From Diphasiastrum complanatum (Eukaryota > Streptophyta > Lycopodiopsida > Lycopodiales > Lycopodiaceae), in assembly GCA_029204225.1 (NCBI GenBank), contig CM055107.1, positions 8,985,472 to 9,049,471 of the forward strand: 64,000 nt of DNA, read 5' to 3'. The position numbers and the translations under genes were made by a program. Below the pieces are notes generated by a model that worked only from the letters and a program-made list of their open reading frames with translations, was not told where the DNA came from and did not search any database. Within the stretch, counting starts at the first letter, position 1, and each line of letters opens with the position of its first letter. Of this stretch, positions 58,401 through 61,319 are shown piece after piece.

Positions 58401-60363
58401 GGAAACTAGTTCACACGGGAAAGCAAGAAAGCATATCACGGATATGCCTGACACAGATGCTTGCTCTTCTTGCTAGAGAGAGAGAGATAGCGAGAGAGCG
58501 AGGGATAGTCTGCTTGTCAAAATTACGAATTGTTTGCTCTTTCAAGCTCAACGTTTAAACTTTTGAGAACTCTTGCCTTTGCTATTGCTTGTAGGGCTGT
58601 AGCCATTGATTCTGTGTTCTTTGCCATTCTTCTTGGGAGATTGTTAGATATGAAATCTAAAATATATGATTTAATTCATAACGGTAACAAACTTTATTGC
58701 TCATCAATCGGGAATCTGTGTCTCAAGATATCCCATTTTTCAAGCTTTTTGCATAAATCAGGGTGTACATGACAAAGGACACCTATACTATGGTCATTGG
58801 TGCCACTTTTTGGAGGTATTTTCACACTTTTCTTGCTCTTTTTTAACCTTTCTTCTTACACACACTTGGAGGGCCTTATTGCCACTGAGCATTTATTTTG
58901 TAGGGTTTTTTGTAAGGATTTTTGCTTCAAATTTTCTTGTTGATTTTTAGCATACAAAGCAATCATTTTTCAGCCCATTAGTATTTTTGTGTGTGCCTTT
59001 ACTTGGGGTGATGACAAGAGTCCCTCTCCCTCAATAGCTTCTTATTGCATACTTTTTCACTAGTTGTGCTTGAAGCATCCTTCTTACATTTCTTCCTACC
59101 TCATGGACGATCCACAAGATTCATGGCTATTGGTATGCAACGTACTGTGTTTCGTACATACGGACTTGCTAGGATCTTTTGTATGTATTTAAGCGGTGTT
59201 GATATTTGGAATCTTTCCTGTTGATTTTTTTCAAATGCACAAACAGAAAGGCTCTCTTTCTTTTGTAGCCTGGTCACCTTGTCAAGTTTCTCATATTACA
59301 TCAATTTATGGATCCCATATAACAATTATGCTGATTTTCATTAACGCAGTCATTTCTTTTTCTTTACTTTGGTCAATTGGCAAACTCTCATTTCACTGAA
59401 GCAAAATTCACTAAAACCAGCATTTGATCCAAATGACAATTGTAACATGCAACGTTACTGTTGTAGGGAGACATTGGGAAAAATATTGGCTCGAGGTCAC
59501 AGTCGGATTCCTGTTTATTCTGGAAATCCTCGAAATATTATTGGCTTACTATTAGTGAGTCTCCTCTTCCTACTACATGAATATACTTATTTATTTAACC
59601 AACGAACATCAGAAGCCAGCTATTTGTCATAGGCAGTTTAGTTAGCAAATTGAAATAAATACAAATTTTCAAGTTTGTGAACTTGAAAAATATATGCTTT
59701 TTGGTTTGATGCAGGTAAAAAGCCTTCTTACTGTGCTCCCTGAAGAAGAGACTCCTGTTAGTGCTGTCTCAATAAGAAGGATGCCCAGGTTTTTTTTTGA
59801 TTAATTGTAACTTTGGTACTTTCTTGCATCCCTTGTAGCAATATAGTTAACATTTCTTGACTTCTATGTGCACGTGAGGCTCCAAATGAAATGCTATAGT
59901 TACTTGCTTGTATCATGCATTGTTGTAAATAAGTATTTTACGTGTTGGTGCTTGAAGGGTGCCTGCAAATATGCCACTGTACGACATTTTAAATGAGTTT
60001 CAAAAAGGCTCCAGCCACATGGCTGCAGTAGTAAGGTCAAAGGTCAAAAGTGGATACTCTCTGGTGACTAAAAGAGCATCCTGTGCGCCTGAGGATACCA
60101 GTCATAATAATTTTCACGGAAGTAATGATAAAATAGATCATAACCAGAATAAGGCAATTGACAACAAAAAACCCACATCAGGTGACTTTGGGAAGGATCA
60201 GATGGACAAGACGTTATTGCAACATGAGCCTGCAAACCTGCAACGTTCACATGGGAATGATCAAGATTCTGGAGCGACAATTTCTGGAGAACAGGGAAAC
60301 ACAAATGAGGATGAAGTTATTGGTATCATCACTCTTGAAGATGTGTTTGAAGAATTGCTACAA
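7784..60363 (+). CDS. DUF21/CBS-pair protein (CNNM/CorC family), nine exons visible, both ends missing
   Basis: Exons 7784-7860, 7987-8070, 20884-20997, 24638-24724, 24893-24964, 35806-35873, 59467-59554, 59715-59788 and 59958-60363 join in frame (1070 nt, ~356 codons) with GT-AG borders and no stop. In order the product shows the end of the DUF21 membrane domain ([20 protein letters not shown], then [20 protein letters not shown]), the linker [20 protein letters not shown], and the CBS pair ([47 protein letters not shown]). Known: DUF21/CBS proteins are the CNNM/CorC-type transporters linked to Mg2+ efflux; plant members are called CBSDUF or MGR and act at internal membranes. Missing are the N-terminal helices and the C-terminal tail after EELLQ, presumably encoded beyond the window. 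Conserved phases and intact exons argue for a live gene despite introns of up to 23.6 kb. Substrate and membrane are inferred from the family, not from this sequence. Confidence 0.9.
7987..8070 (+). CDS. DUF21 gene exon ([20 protein letters not shown])
   Basis: Acceptor TTGCAG and donor GTAAAA flank an 84-bp, phase-0 exon of 28 codons ending in the conserved TFGE that precedes PQAI in the family. The preceding intron is only 126 bp, while the following one is about 12.8 kb. Confidence 0.9.
8220..9070 (-). mobile_element. Degraded LINE remnant
   Basis: On the - strand the stretch resembles the C-terminal part of the LINE at 2834-4957. A 91-codon open piece (8601-8876) contains [18 protein letters not shown], matching the other copy's FSMRQAATTRLGKGHSSLV. 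Further left, 8330-8420 matches the segment encoding the region before the zinc cluster. Stops and frameshifts are abundant. It is an old insertion of the same LINE lineage. Confidence 0.7.
9071..10653. other. Non-coding intron sequence; one recurring motif
   Basis: No coding motif recognised. At 10415-10440, read on the - strand, lies GTGACGACTTGTGTCC followed by TCTCTTTCAA, a motif that recurs at 13987, 18423, 39036 and 59008. The rest is probably diverged repeat. Confidence 0.5.
10654..11096 (+). repeat. Copia 5' LTR
   Basis: It starts TGTTAG and ends CCTACA, directly followed by the primer-binding site at 11097. It contains a CT-rich tract near 10990-11006. Part of it (CCATAGGTTACTTTGACCCA and the next dozen bases) reappears in inverse orientation at about 39642-39715. 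The boundaries are by TG..CA and position before the PBS; no second LTR is available to confirm them. Confidence 0.7.
11097..11108 (+). other. Primer-binding site (tRNA-iMet type)
   Basis: TGGTATCAGAGC is the standard plant copia/gypsy primer-binding sequence, complementary to the 3' end of initiator methionine tRNA. It lies immediately after the inferred LTR end. Confidence 0.9.
11366..12008 (+). pseudogene. Copia gag remnant with zinc knuckle
   Basis: The first piece (11366-11605) has the copia gag feature of a long helical segment ([20 protein letters not shown]). A stop at 11603-11605 and frame changes follow. The CCHC knuckle is readable near 11810-11860 in another frame ([14 protein letters not shown]). 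It packages element RNA in intact relatives. The real start is upstream and lost; it is broken by stop and frameshift. Confidence 0.75.
12027..13573 (+). pseudogene. Copia pol remnant: protease, (integrase deleted), RT, RNase H
   Basis: Protease: [13 protein letters not shown] with the catalytic DSGA (12056-12095). Gag-pre-integrase: [17 protein letters not shown] then CEGC (12475-12590). The frame then switches at a deletion junction near 12585, losing the integrase core. [42 protein letters not shown], and the catalytic [10 protein letters not shown] (13089-13118). RNase [20 protein letters not shown] (13470-13525). A second internal deletion or frameshift lies near 13150-13190, between RT and RNase H. 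It cannot produce an active polyprotein. Confidence 0.85.
14041..15466 (+). pseudogene. Gypsy gag and protease
   Basis: Start ATG at 14041 ([13 protein letters not shown]). A proline-rich segment follows, then the gag core ([20 protein letters not shown] near 14390). An in-frame TAG (14455-14457) interrupts, the frame resumes ([17 protein letters not shown]), and a frameshift lies near 14755. In the new frame (14612-15466) come the CCHC knuckle [14 protein letters not shown] (15055-15096) and the aspartic protease motif [13 protein letters not shown] (15325-15363). A TAG ends it at 15464-15466. Three lesions make it non-functional without recoding. Confidence 0.85.
15467..18199 (+). pseudogene. 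Gypsy pol: reverse transcriptase, RNase H, integrase
   Basis: From 15467 the frame continues from the protease C-terminus ([16 protein letters not shown]). [42 protein letters not shown] and the catalytic YFDDILIFS (about 16351-16377). A TAG at 16769-16771 splits RT/RNase H; RNase H resumes with [13 protein letters not shown]. The integrase has an HHCC zinc domain ([11 protein letters not shown]...[13 protein letters not shown]) and the DDE core: D in [14 protein letters not shown] in [15 protein letters not shown] in [16 protein letters not shown]. It ends at 18199 after HVEFQLGDK, where the C-terminal end is cut off. Confidence 0.88.
18440..19265 (-). mobile_element. Degraded LINE remnant
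   Basis: On the - strand, 18475-18723 encodes [20 protein letters not shown], matching FTLGQLRLSSHQLAIEIDRF of the LINE at 3425-3916 just before its zinc cluster. The order of matches continues to about 19265. Stops and indels are frequent. At its left end (18423-18448, - strand) lies another copy of the recurring GTGACGACTTG motif. Confidence 0.75.
19266..20130. other. Unassigned, partly GC-rich sequence
   Basis: Between about 19610 and 20110 base composition is clearly more GC-rich than the surrounding intron and looks like old coding DNA. A stretch near 19985-20110 reads [20 protein letters not shown] in one frame. I do not recognise a domain. It may be a retroelement gag or captured gene piece, but nothing confirms it. 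Confidence 0.3.
20135..20610 (+). pseudogene. Copia RNase H remnant
   Basis: Broken frames carry the copia RNase H signature: [18 protein letters not shown] (near 20330-20385), then, after a frameshift, [20 protein letters not shown] and [15 protein letters not shown] (20408-20520). The rest of the element is not visible. The A-D-W, K-K-Q and S-T-E-A motifs are diagnostic for Ty1/copia. Confidence 0.85.
20884..20997 (+). CDS. DUF21 gene exon ([20 protein letters not shown])
   Basis: Acceptor CTTGCAG, donor GTATTA; 114 bp, 38 codons, phase 0. It encodes the family-typical PQAIC-RYGL-VGAN segment and the following membrane helix ending FPVGK. It joins exactly to TFGE of the exon 12.8 kb upstream and to ILDALLGHN of the next exon. 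Confidence 0.92.
20998..23480 (+). other. Intron sequence without recognised genes
   Basis: First part of the 3.64-kb intron 20998-24637. No coding motif recognised. From about 22560 to 23470 composition shifts to TGG/CTG-rich sequence with short imperfect repeats (two related segments near 22945-22985 and 23005-23045), which may be LTR or leader of the gypsy remnant that follows. Confidence 0.5.
23480..24220 (+). pseudogene. Ty3/gypsy pol remnant (RNase H to integrase zinc domain)
   Basis: Frames broken by stops carry [16 protein letters not shown] (RNase H start, 23550-23598), [20 protein letters not shown] and TWRHYLYG...[10 protein letters not shown] (RNase H core), [12 protein letters not shown] (after a TGA), and near 24120-24190 a gypsy integrase start ([20 protein letters not shown]). 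Stops include TAG at 23599-23601 and TGA near 23811. It differs from the gypsy element at 14-18 kb, so it is a separate, older insertion. Confidence 0.85.
24638..24724 (+). CDS. DUF21 gene exon ([20 protein letters not shown])
   Basis: Acceptor TGTGCAG, donor GTAATT; 87 bp, 29 codons, phase 0. It encodes the conserved LD-LLGH...[13 protein letters not shown] segment after the last DUF21 membrane helix. Confidence 0.92.
24893..24964 (+). CDS. DUF21 gene exon ([20 protein letters not shown])
   Basis: Acceptor AATCTAG, donor GTAAGT; 72 bp, 24 codons, phase 0. It encodes the [15 protein letters not shown] linker that precedes the CBS pair. It lies only 168 bp after the previous exon. Confidence 0.92.
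24965..25893 (+). other. Start of 10.8-kb intron, no gene seen
   Basis: AT-rich intron sequence after donor GTAAGT. No domain recognised. The intron (24965-35805) goes on to hold a truncated copia, the ADP/ATP-carrier pseudogene and a complete hAT element. Confidence 0.6.
25894..27070 (+). repeat. Copia LTR (~1.18 kb), rich in CCGAC motifs
   Basis: Begins TGTTAGATCCC and ends CCCCAACA, immediately before TGGTATCACAGC. It contains four RCCGAC hexamers on the + strand (25953, 26106, 26352, 26386) and several near-palindromes of the CCGACTTGTCGG type around 26290-26400. RCCGAC is the core of the DRE/CRT element bound by plant DREB/CBF factors; functional relevance here is inference. Confidence 0.7.
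27071..27082 (+). other. Primer-binding site (tRNA-iMet type, one mismatch)
   Basis: TGGTATCACAGC follows the LTR end. It differs at one base from the usual TGGTATCAGAGC, consistent with decay. Confidence 0.8.
27255..28570 (+). pseudogene. Copia gag and partial pol remnant
   Basis: Gag start [20 protein letters not shown] at 27255, with the typical L-G-NY--W motif, then a frameshift and a stop before [20 protein letters not shown] (27496 on). A CCHC knuckle is readable near 27909-27950 ([14 protein letters not shown]). A protease trace, [10 protein letters not shown], is near 28098. Integrase: [13 protein letters not shown] and [17 protein letters not shown] (28170-28305), then [20 protein letters not shown]. 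Several stops are present. The integrase catalytic core is mostly gone and RT and RNase H are absent. Confidence 0.8.
28573..29420 (-). pseudogene. Mitochondrial ADP/ATP carrier pseudogene fragment with retained intron
   Basis: Reading right to left: an exon beginning after an AG near 29410 ([20 protein letters not shown]), continuing to [20 protein letters not shown] and [17 protein letters not shown] (about 29035), an intron of about 350 bp, then [20 protein letters not shown] (about 28573-28690). RRRMMM in the third repeat is the signature of the adenine-nucleotide translocase, which exchanges ADP and ATP across the inner mitochondrial membrane. One extra T (near 29310) shifts the frame and TAA replaces a conserved tyrosine codon shortly after, so it is dead. 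N-terminal repeat and C-terminus are missing. Retained introns show it came from genomic DNA rather than from a processed mRNA. It lies antisense to the DUF21 gene and abuts copia sequence at its 3' edge. Confidence 0.88.
29723..30075. repeat. G-rich minisatellite, two ~179-bp units
   Basis: A unit starting GAGGGAGGCAGGGCTGCAG at 29723 recurs at 29902. Inside each, the short word CCATCARCGAGG repeats several times between long G runs. G runs of 10 or more make assembly and sequencing error likely. The proline-rich frames on the - strand across it are most likely artefacts. Confidence 0.8.
30163..30251. repeat. (GA)n microsatellite
   Basis: About 44 GA units. On the - strand the sequence before the CT run is GAGAAGACACCAACGCT, loosely like the LINE 3' end (GAAAAGAC..TAA..GCT), so it may be another LINE tail, but that is weak. 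Confidence 0.9.
30252..31084. other. Non-coding intron sequence
   Basis: AT-rich, no domain or RNA gene recognised. It ends at the left target-site duplication of the hAT element. Confidence 0.5.
31093..34142 (+). mobile_element. hAT transposon, complete ends, 3050 bp, inactive
   Basis: Terminal inverted repeats CATGGTGGCATTCAAACG (left) and CAAGGTTGCATTCAAACG (right, reverse complement) match at 16 of 18 positions. They are flanked by a perfect 8-bp target duplication TGTGAACG at 31085-31092 and 34143-34150, diagnostic of hAT. Subterminal TTCAAACG/CGTTTGAA words repeat at both ends, as expected for transposase binding sites. The transposase gene inside is broken, so this copy could move only if helped in trans. 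Confidence 0.93.
31670..33699 (+). pseudogene. hAT transposase (DUF659/hATC type), broken
   Basis: A start ATG at 31670 follows a splice-acceptor-like TTTTCAG and gives a partial BED-type start ([16 protein letters not shown]). The main frame (31820-32881) carries DUF659: [15 protein letters not shown] with the first catalytic Asp, [16 protein letters not shown] with the second, and [14 protein letters not shown]. An in-frame TGA at 32879-32881, most simply a CGA to TGA change, is followed by more in-frame sequence to about 33200. A frameshift there leads to the hATC dimerisation region, [19 protein letters not shown], with the catalytic Glu candidate. The C-terminus is strongly acidic ([16 protein letters not shown]). 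Normal domain order, two or more lesions. Confidence 0.88.
34143..35805 (+). other. Non-coding intron sequence
   Basis: From the right hAT target duplication to the exon at 35806. No coding motif or repeat recognised. It ends in a TATTTTAG acceptor. Confidence 0.55.
35806..35873 (+). CDS. DUF21 gene exon ([18 protein letters not shown], start of CBS pair)
   Basis: Acceptor TTTTAG, donor GTATGA; 68 bp. It ends after two bases of a Trp codon (TG), completed by the G opening the exon at 59467, 23.6 kb away. EAAMTPIES is the conserved entry to the first CBS domain. Confidence 0.92.
35874..37500 (+). other. Start of 23.6-kb intron; short tandem duplication
   Basis: No gene recognised. A ~50-bp segment beginning CCCATTGTGATTAC at about 37051 is repeated immediately at about 37101 with a few differences. 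The intron 35874-59466 contains the hAT cluster. Confidence 0.55.
37500..37940 (+). pseudogene. Gypsy-type gag remnant
   Basis: Broken frames read [20 protein letters not shown] (37502 on), then, in another frame, [20 protein letters not shown] and [12 protein letters not shown] (37815-37910), which matches the Retrotrans_gag pattern of Ty3/gypsy elements (D--K---A-Y-L---A--WW). Many stops. No other part of the element is recognised. Confidence 0.65.
38182..39018. mobile_element. Non-autonomous hAT element, 837 bp
   Basis: Ends CTTAGTTGCCCGTTCC (left) and CTTAGAAGCCCGTTCC (right, reverse complement), flanked by an 8-bp duplication GTATAGCC at 38174-38181 and 39019-39026. Subterminal GTTCC/GGAAC words cluster at both ends. 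No ORF. The interior holds four or so diverged copies of a ~90-bp unit (containing ATATAGCGTGGCTCAGA and GCGATTCTAGCTCGGATAT), so the core has expanded in tandem. The 8-bp duplication and CTTAG-type ends place it in hAT. Confidence 0.9.
39027..39640. other. Retroelement debris; recurring motif
   Basis: At 39036-39061 the motif GTGACGACTTGTGTCC plus CTCTCCTTCAA occurs, followed by TTTTTGCATACTTTC; a similar order (motif then ATTGCATACTTT) is seen at 59008. Probably an LTR or leader piece of an unidentified retroelement. No coding motif. Confidence 0.4.
39642..41320 (-). mobile_element. Copia remnant, rearranged (LTR piece, RNase H trace, duplicated pol spacer)
   Basis: On the - strand, 40675-41319 reads [20 protein letters not shown], the standard copia segment at the start of the RT region, preceded by a Gln-rich spacer. 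39866-40648 contains a diverged second copy of that spacer (both have HFGQQSV and WLL-TLQDSK) and a broken RNase H trace further left. At 39642-39715 a piece of the 10.7-kb copia's LTR appears in inverse orientation. Integrase and RT core are missing. I read it as a heavily rearranged copia insertion. Confidence 0.7.
41345..41935 (-). mobile_element. Partial hAT-like element end with possible captured gene piece (C')
   Basis: The right end, read leftwards from a TA tract, shows GTCCGCGTCC/GGACGCGTCC-type subterminal repeats and T/A runs in the same order as the start of element C at 54755, so the two are inverted relatives. Beyond this terminal region, where a transposase would be expected, lies a 112-codon ORF (41395-41733) with [20 protein letters not shown] followed by a clear membrane segment ([18 protein letters not shown]). 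That is a short basic tail then a signal-anchor, as in type II Golgi enzymes. It has no transposase similarity. Its origin is unknown; it could be a captured host exon. Confidence 0.45.
41936..41953. repeat. (TA)n tract at element boundary
   Basis: A TA run ending ATATATGT separates C' from the foldback element. It is one of four TA tracts in this cluster that each lie exactly at transposon ends. Confidence 0.9.
41954..42530. mobile_element. Foldback/MITE element, 577 bp, with copia gag piece in the loop
   Basis: Ends CATAGTTCCAAG and, reverse complemented, CATGGTTCCCAAGG, resembling the CATAG ends of elements A and B. Flanks are ATATATGT (left) and ATATATAT (right). The two arms are long inverted repeats: 42046-42169 and 42329-42450 are near reverse complements (CCAAAATGTTT, ACATTTTGTCTAGGGCC-like words on both sides). 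The central 160 bp, read on the - strand, encode [20 protein letters not shown] and onwards to KNFYC, which looks like the end of a copia gag just before the zinc knuckle. No transposase. Confidence 0.8.
42531..42540. repeat. (AT)5 tract between foldback element and element A
   Basis: Ten bases of AT repeat are the only sequence separating two transposon ends. They can supply the right target duplication of the foldback element and the left duplication of A. Confidence 0.85.
43027..43305 (+). pseudogene. Truncated copy of the hAT accessory ORF (element A)
   Basis: The C-terminal ~66 codons (from [19 protein letters not shown] at 43105) match the accessory ORF of element B: same charged region ([22 protein letters not shown]). 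Upstream in the same frame is EAEIAEML, then TGA at 43057-43059 where B has an Arg codon CGA, and before that the homology ends in a ~500-bp deletion. It ends at TAG 43303-43305. Not functional, but it shows the ORF was part of the family before A and B diverged. Confidence 0.8.
43816..48074 (-). pseudogene. hAT transposase gene of element A, inactivated
   Basis: Start ATG at 48074 ([20 protein letters not shown]), closely matching B throughout exon 1. TAG at 46338-46340 replaces B's CAG (Gln); TAG at 45798-45800 replaces TGG (Trp) in the second exon. Exon 4 has in-frame length changes in the acidic repeat and frameshifts near 44490 and 44130. The homologous stop is TAA at 43816-43818. The BED-like finger, DUF659 region ([15 protein letters not shown]) and hATC motif ([17 protein letters not shown]-type) are all still readable. 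The nonsense changes are C-to-T or G-to-A transitions, typical of methylated, silenced DNA. Confidence 0.88.
48358..48578. repeat. Inverted repeat at the A/B junction around a (TA)n core
   Basis: The 5' terminal ~88 bp of A (48358-48445) and of B (48491-48578) are near-perfect reverse complements, full of GGTACCGCGGTACC palindromes, separated by a 45-bp TA-rich core. On DNA this could extrude as a cruciform; on RNA it is the tip of a much longer hairpin, because the inverted homology continues through both elements. Confidence 0.93.
48877..53196 (+). CDS. hAT transposase with C-terminal AT-hook extension (element B), four exons
   Basis: Model: 48877-50750, 50865-51210, 51304-51465, 51568-53196; all borders GT-AG, total 4011 nt, ~1336 aa. 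ATG at 48877 matches the start in A. Domains: BED-like finger ([20 protein letters not shown], aa ~30-50), proline-rich linker, DUF659/RNase H-like core with Asp in [14 protein letters not shown] and in VVTDNATNC and the [14 protein letters not shown] motif, exon 2 ([18 protein letters not shown]), and hATC with [19 protein letters not shown]. Exon 4 adds ~540 residues unusual for hAT: an RE-rich helix, acidic repeats ([14 protein letters not shown]), Pro/Ala-rich sequence and two AT-hook-like cores ([16 protein letters not shown]). No stop or frameshift seen. It would cut and paste the element in the nucleus; AT-hooks bind the minor groove of AT-rich DNA, which would suit the TA targets (inference). 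Confidence 0.88.
53720..54127 (-). CDS. Small charged ORF convergent to the hAT transposase (element B)
   Basis: 135 codons from ATG 54127 (a second in-frame ATG at 54085, [12 protein letters not shown], is equally plausible) to TGA 53720-53722. It is strongly charged: an N-terminal [20 protein letters not shown] helix likely to form a coiled coil, a Pro/Ala linker, then [20 protein letters not shown] and an Arg/Glu-rich C-terminus. No domain recognised and no transposase similarity. A homologous, broken ORF sits in the same place in element A, so it belongs to the element family. Its position, facing the transposase gene from the other terminus, recalls mudrB in MuDR of maize, but there is no sequence kinship that I can see. 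Function unknown; accessory role in transposition or anti-silencing is a guess. Confidence 0.65.
   Translation of the reverse strand: MFKDQGAVRRRSIEMAERIPPKPEGEARRKLEEDIRRHNERHRKQEADIREMLRQTRQRNPEPEPPAPAVDPVPAVELDLDEQIGMNFTRRQLIMVRERAARRRANQEAARANREAEQERQNNAPDEGEESVEDQ
54737..54754. repeat. (AT)n tract between elements B and C
   Basis: An AT run of about 18 bases directly joins the right end of B to the start of element C. Confidence 0.9.
54755..56228 (+). mobile_element. hAT element C, 5' part only
   Basis: Begins at a TA tract with ACAAGTGCGGTCGGGCG and subterminal GCGTCCGCGTCC/GGACACGTCC repeats, homologous to C' at 41935 in opposite orientation. The leader has three GA/CT or GT microsatellites (54962-55008, 55261-55312, 55328-55404) and two short telomere-like TTTAGGGTTTAGG words (near 55058 and 55220). 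It encodes the N-terminal half of a hAT transposase and is cut off near 56228, where a 353-bp tandem repeat starts. No right end found. Confidence 0.75.
55405..56225 (+). pseudogene. hAT transposase N-terminal fragment (element C)
   Basis: ATG 55405 directly follows a GA repeat. [20 protein letters not shown] starts a BED-like finger ([19 protein letters not shown]). A frameshift near 55690 leads to [20 protein letters not shown], parallel to [20 protein letters not shown] of element B; another near 55985 leads to [20 protein letters not shown] (DUF659 with first catalytic Asp) and [20 protein letters not shown]. The rest of the catalytic core is absent. It is clearly related to, but distinct from, A/B. 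Confidence 0.82.
56230..57311. repeat. Tandem repeat, three ~353-bp units plus a partial fourth
   Basis: The phrase AATGGTCCAGGAATACAG begins units at 56230, 56583, 56933 and 57286 (periods 353, 350, 353). Within each unit lie CGTTTCTCCAAACGGGATCC-like and GGAACCTGTGGGAACAGA-like segments in fixed order. Units differ by scattered substitutions and small indels. No ORF is conserved across units. The period and structure are satellite-like. Confidence 0.92.
57312..59466 (+). other. Non-coding intron end, with short repeats
   Basis: No gene recognised. At about 58152-58230 the word GAACCTTGGATAAC recurs four times. At 58476-58505 there is an imperfect GA run. At 59008-59034 the recurring motif GTGATGACAAGAGTCC is followed by CTCTCCCTCAA, probably retroelement leader debris. 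The intron ends in TTGTAG at 59466. Confidence 0.55.
59467..59554 (+). CDS. DUF21 gene exon ([23 protein letters not shown]1)
   Basis: Acceptor TTGTAG, donor GTGAGT; 88 bp. The leading G completes the Trp codon from 35873, then E-T-L-G-K-I-L. G-S-R-PVY-G----IIGLL is the classic CBS1 strand of CNNM/CorC proteins. Confidence 0.93.
59715..59788 (+). CDS. DUF21 gene exon ([20 protein letters not shown])
   Basis: Acceptor ATGCAG, donor GTTTTT; 74 bp, ending after two bases of an Arg codon. It continues the CBS1-CBS2 linker ending RRMPR. Confidence 0.92.
59958..60363 (+). CDS. DUF21 gene exon (CBS2, long variable insert)
   Basis: Acceptor TTGAAG, donor GTATGC; 406 bp. It begins [20 protein letters not shown], holds a ~85-residue hydrophilic insert (variable in the family) and ends with [17 protein letters not shown], the second CBS motif. 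The following exon, expected to start with an acidic EE-V-ETDEY-like segment, is not found before 64000. Confidence 0.93.
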
Positions 60364-60559
60364 GTATGCTATCTAACTTTTAGCAGTGCATTTCTTTTGA
60401 AATATGGATATCCTTAGATTATTGTTTATCTTCTGCTTAGGGTTAAGAATATTCGTTTCTTTCAAAAAAATTGATGGTTGTTTTCATCGATAAAATATGA
60501 ATTTGTAGGCATGGTGTTTGTAGAACACTTACTGTTTGTCATAAGAGATAAGGCTGATA

Positions 60560-60608
<49 letters not shown>

Positions 60609-60920
60609 GCGATGGTCTCTCTCTCTGAGTGCGATGGTCTCTCTCTGATGTCCGAGCGGGACCTGGGCGGGATCTGCTGCCCTGAACGCGCTTTGATGAA
60701 TCGTTGCCCTGCTGCTGGCTGATCGTGCTGACTGATCGCGCCTGACCGTGGAGTGCTTGCCAAGAACAACACCAGCTCATGATGCAGCAGGTGGAGCAGT
60801 AGTGCAGGTTGCTCAGCAACCTGCTGCCCCTCCTATCCCTGCTGAAATCTGCACTGCACCTGTCACACCTGTCACAGATCCCTACTCTCTCTCTCTCCTC
60901 AACCTAATGCATTTGCTGCT
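60364..60920 (+). other. Intron sequence with (CT)n tract
   Basis: After donor GTATGC. A CT run lies at 60562-60604, followed by a GC-richer piece (60605-60900) whose + frames read APAHDAAGGAVVQVAQQ, compatible with copia spacer sequence but too short to assign. Confidence 0.5.
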
Positions 60921-61298
60921 CTAACAGTCGAAGAAGCCATTCAAGAAAGCATTTGTCACATCCATTTGGTAGAGATCCCACTTGAACAAAGTAGCAATGC
61001 AAATGATTAATCTAATAGTTACAAGCTTAGCTATAGGTGCAAATGTTTCTTCATAGTCCAGTCCTTTTACTTGAAGAAATCCTTTAGCAACAAGCCTAGC
61101 CTTGTACTTACTAATAGATCCATCTTGATTGTACTTTATTCTAAAAGTCCACTTACATGCAAGTGGCTTCTTCCCTCTTGGAAGATTTACAAGATTCCAA
61201 GTATGATTTTCTTCTAATGCATTATACTCTACTTGCATTGCATCTCTCCAAACTTTAGATCTATATGCTTCTTCAAAAGATGATGGTTCTTCAAGCAA
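60921..61298 (-). pseudogene. Copia reverse-transcriptase fragment
   Basis: One open frame of 125 codons reads [60 protein letters not shown] and LYQMDVTNAFLNG: the first third of a Ty1/copia RT. It stops before the catalytic DD motif. It lies on the - strand and abuts the LINE ORF1 element at about 61300. Confidence 0.9.
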
Positions 61299-61319
61299 TG
61301 TAGCTAAGAAGGAGTAAGA

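Noticed and set aside
7784-60363. The DUF21 exons as pseudogene pieces scattered by transposition
   Set aside because: All nine are in order, on one strand, in compatible phase, with intact splice sites and no stop.
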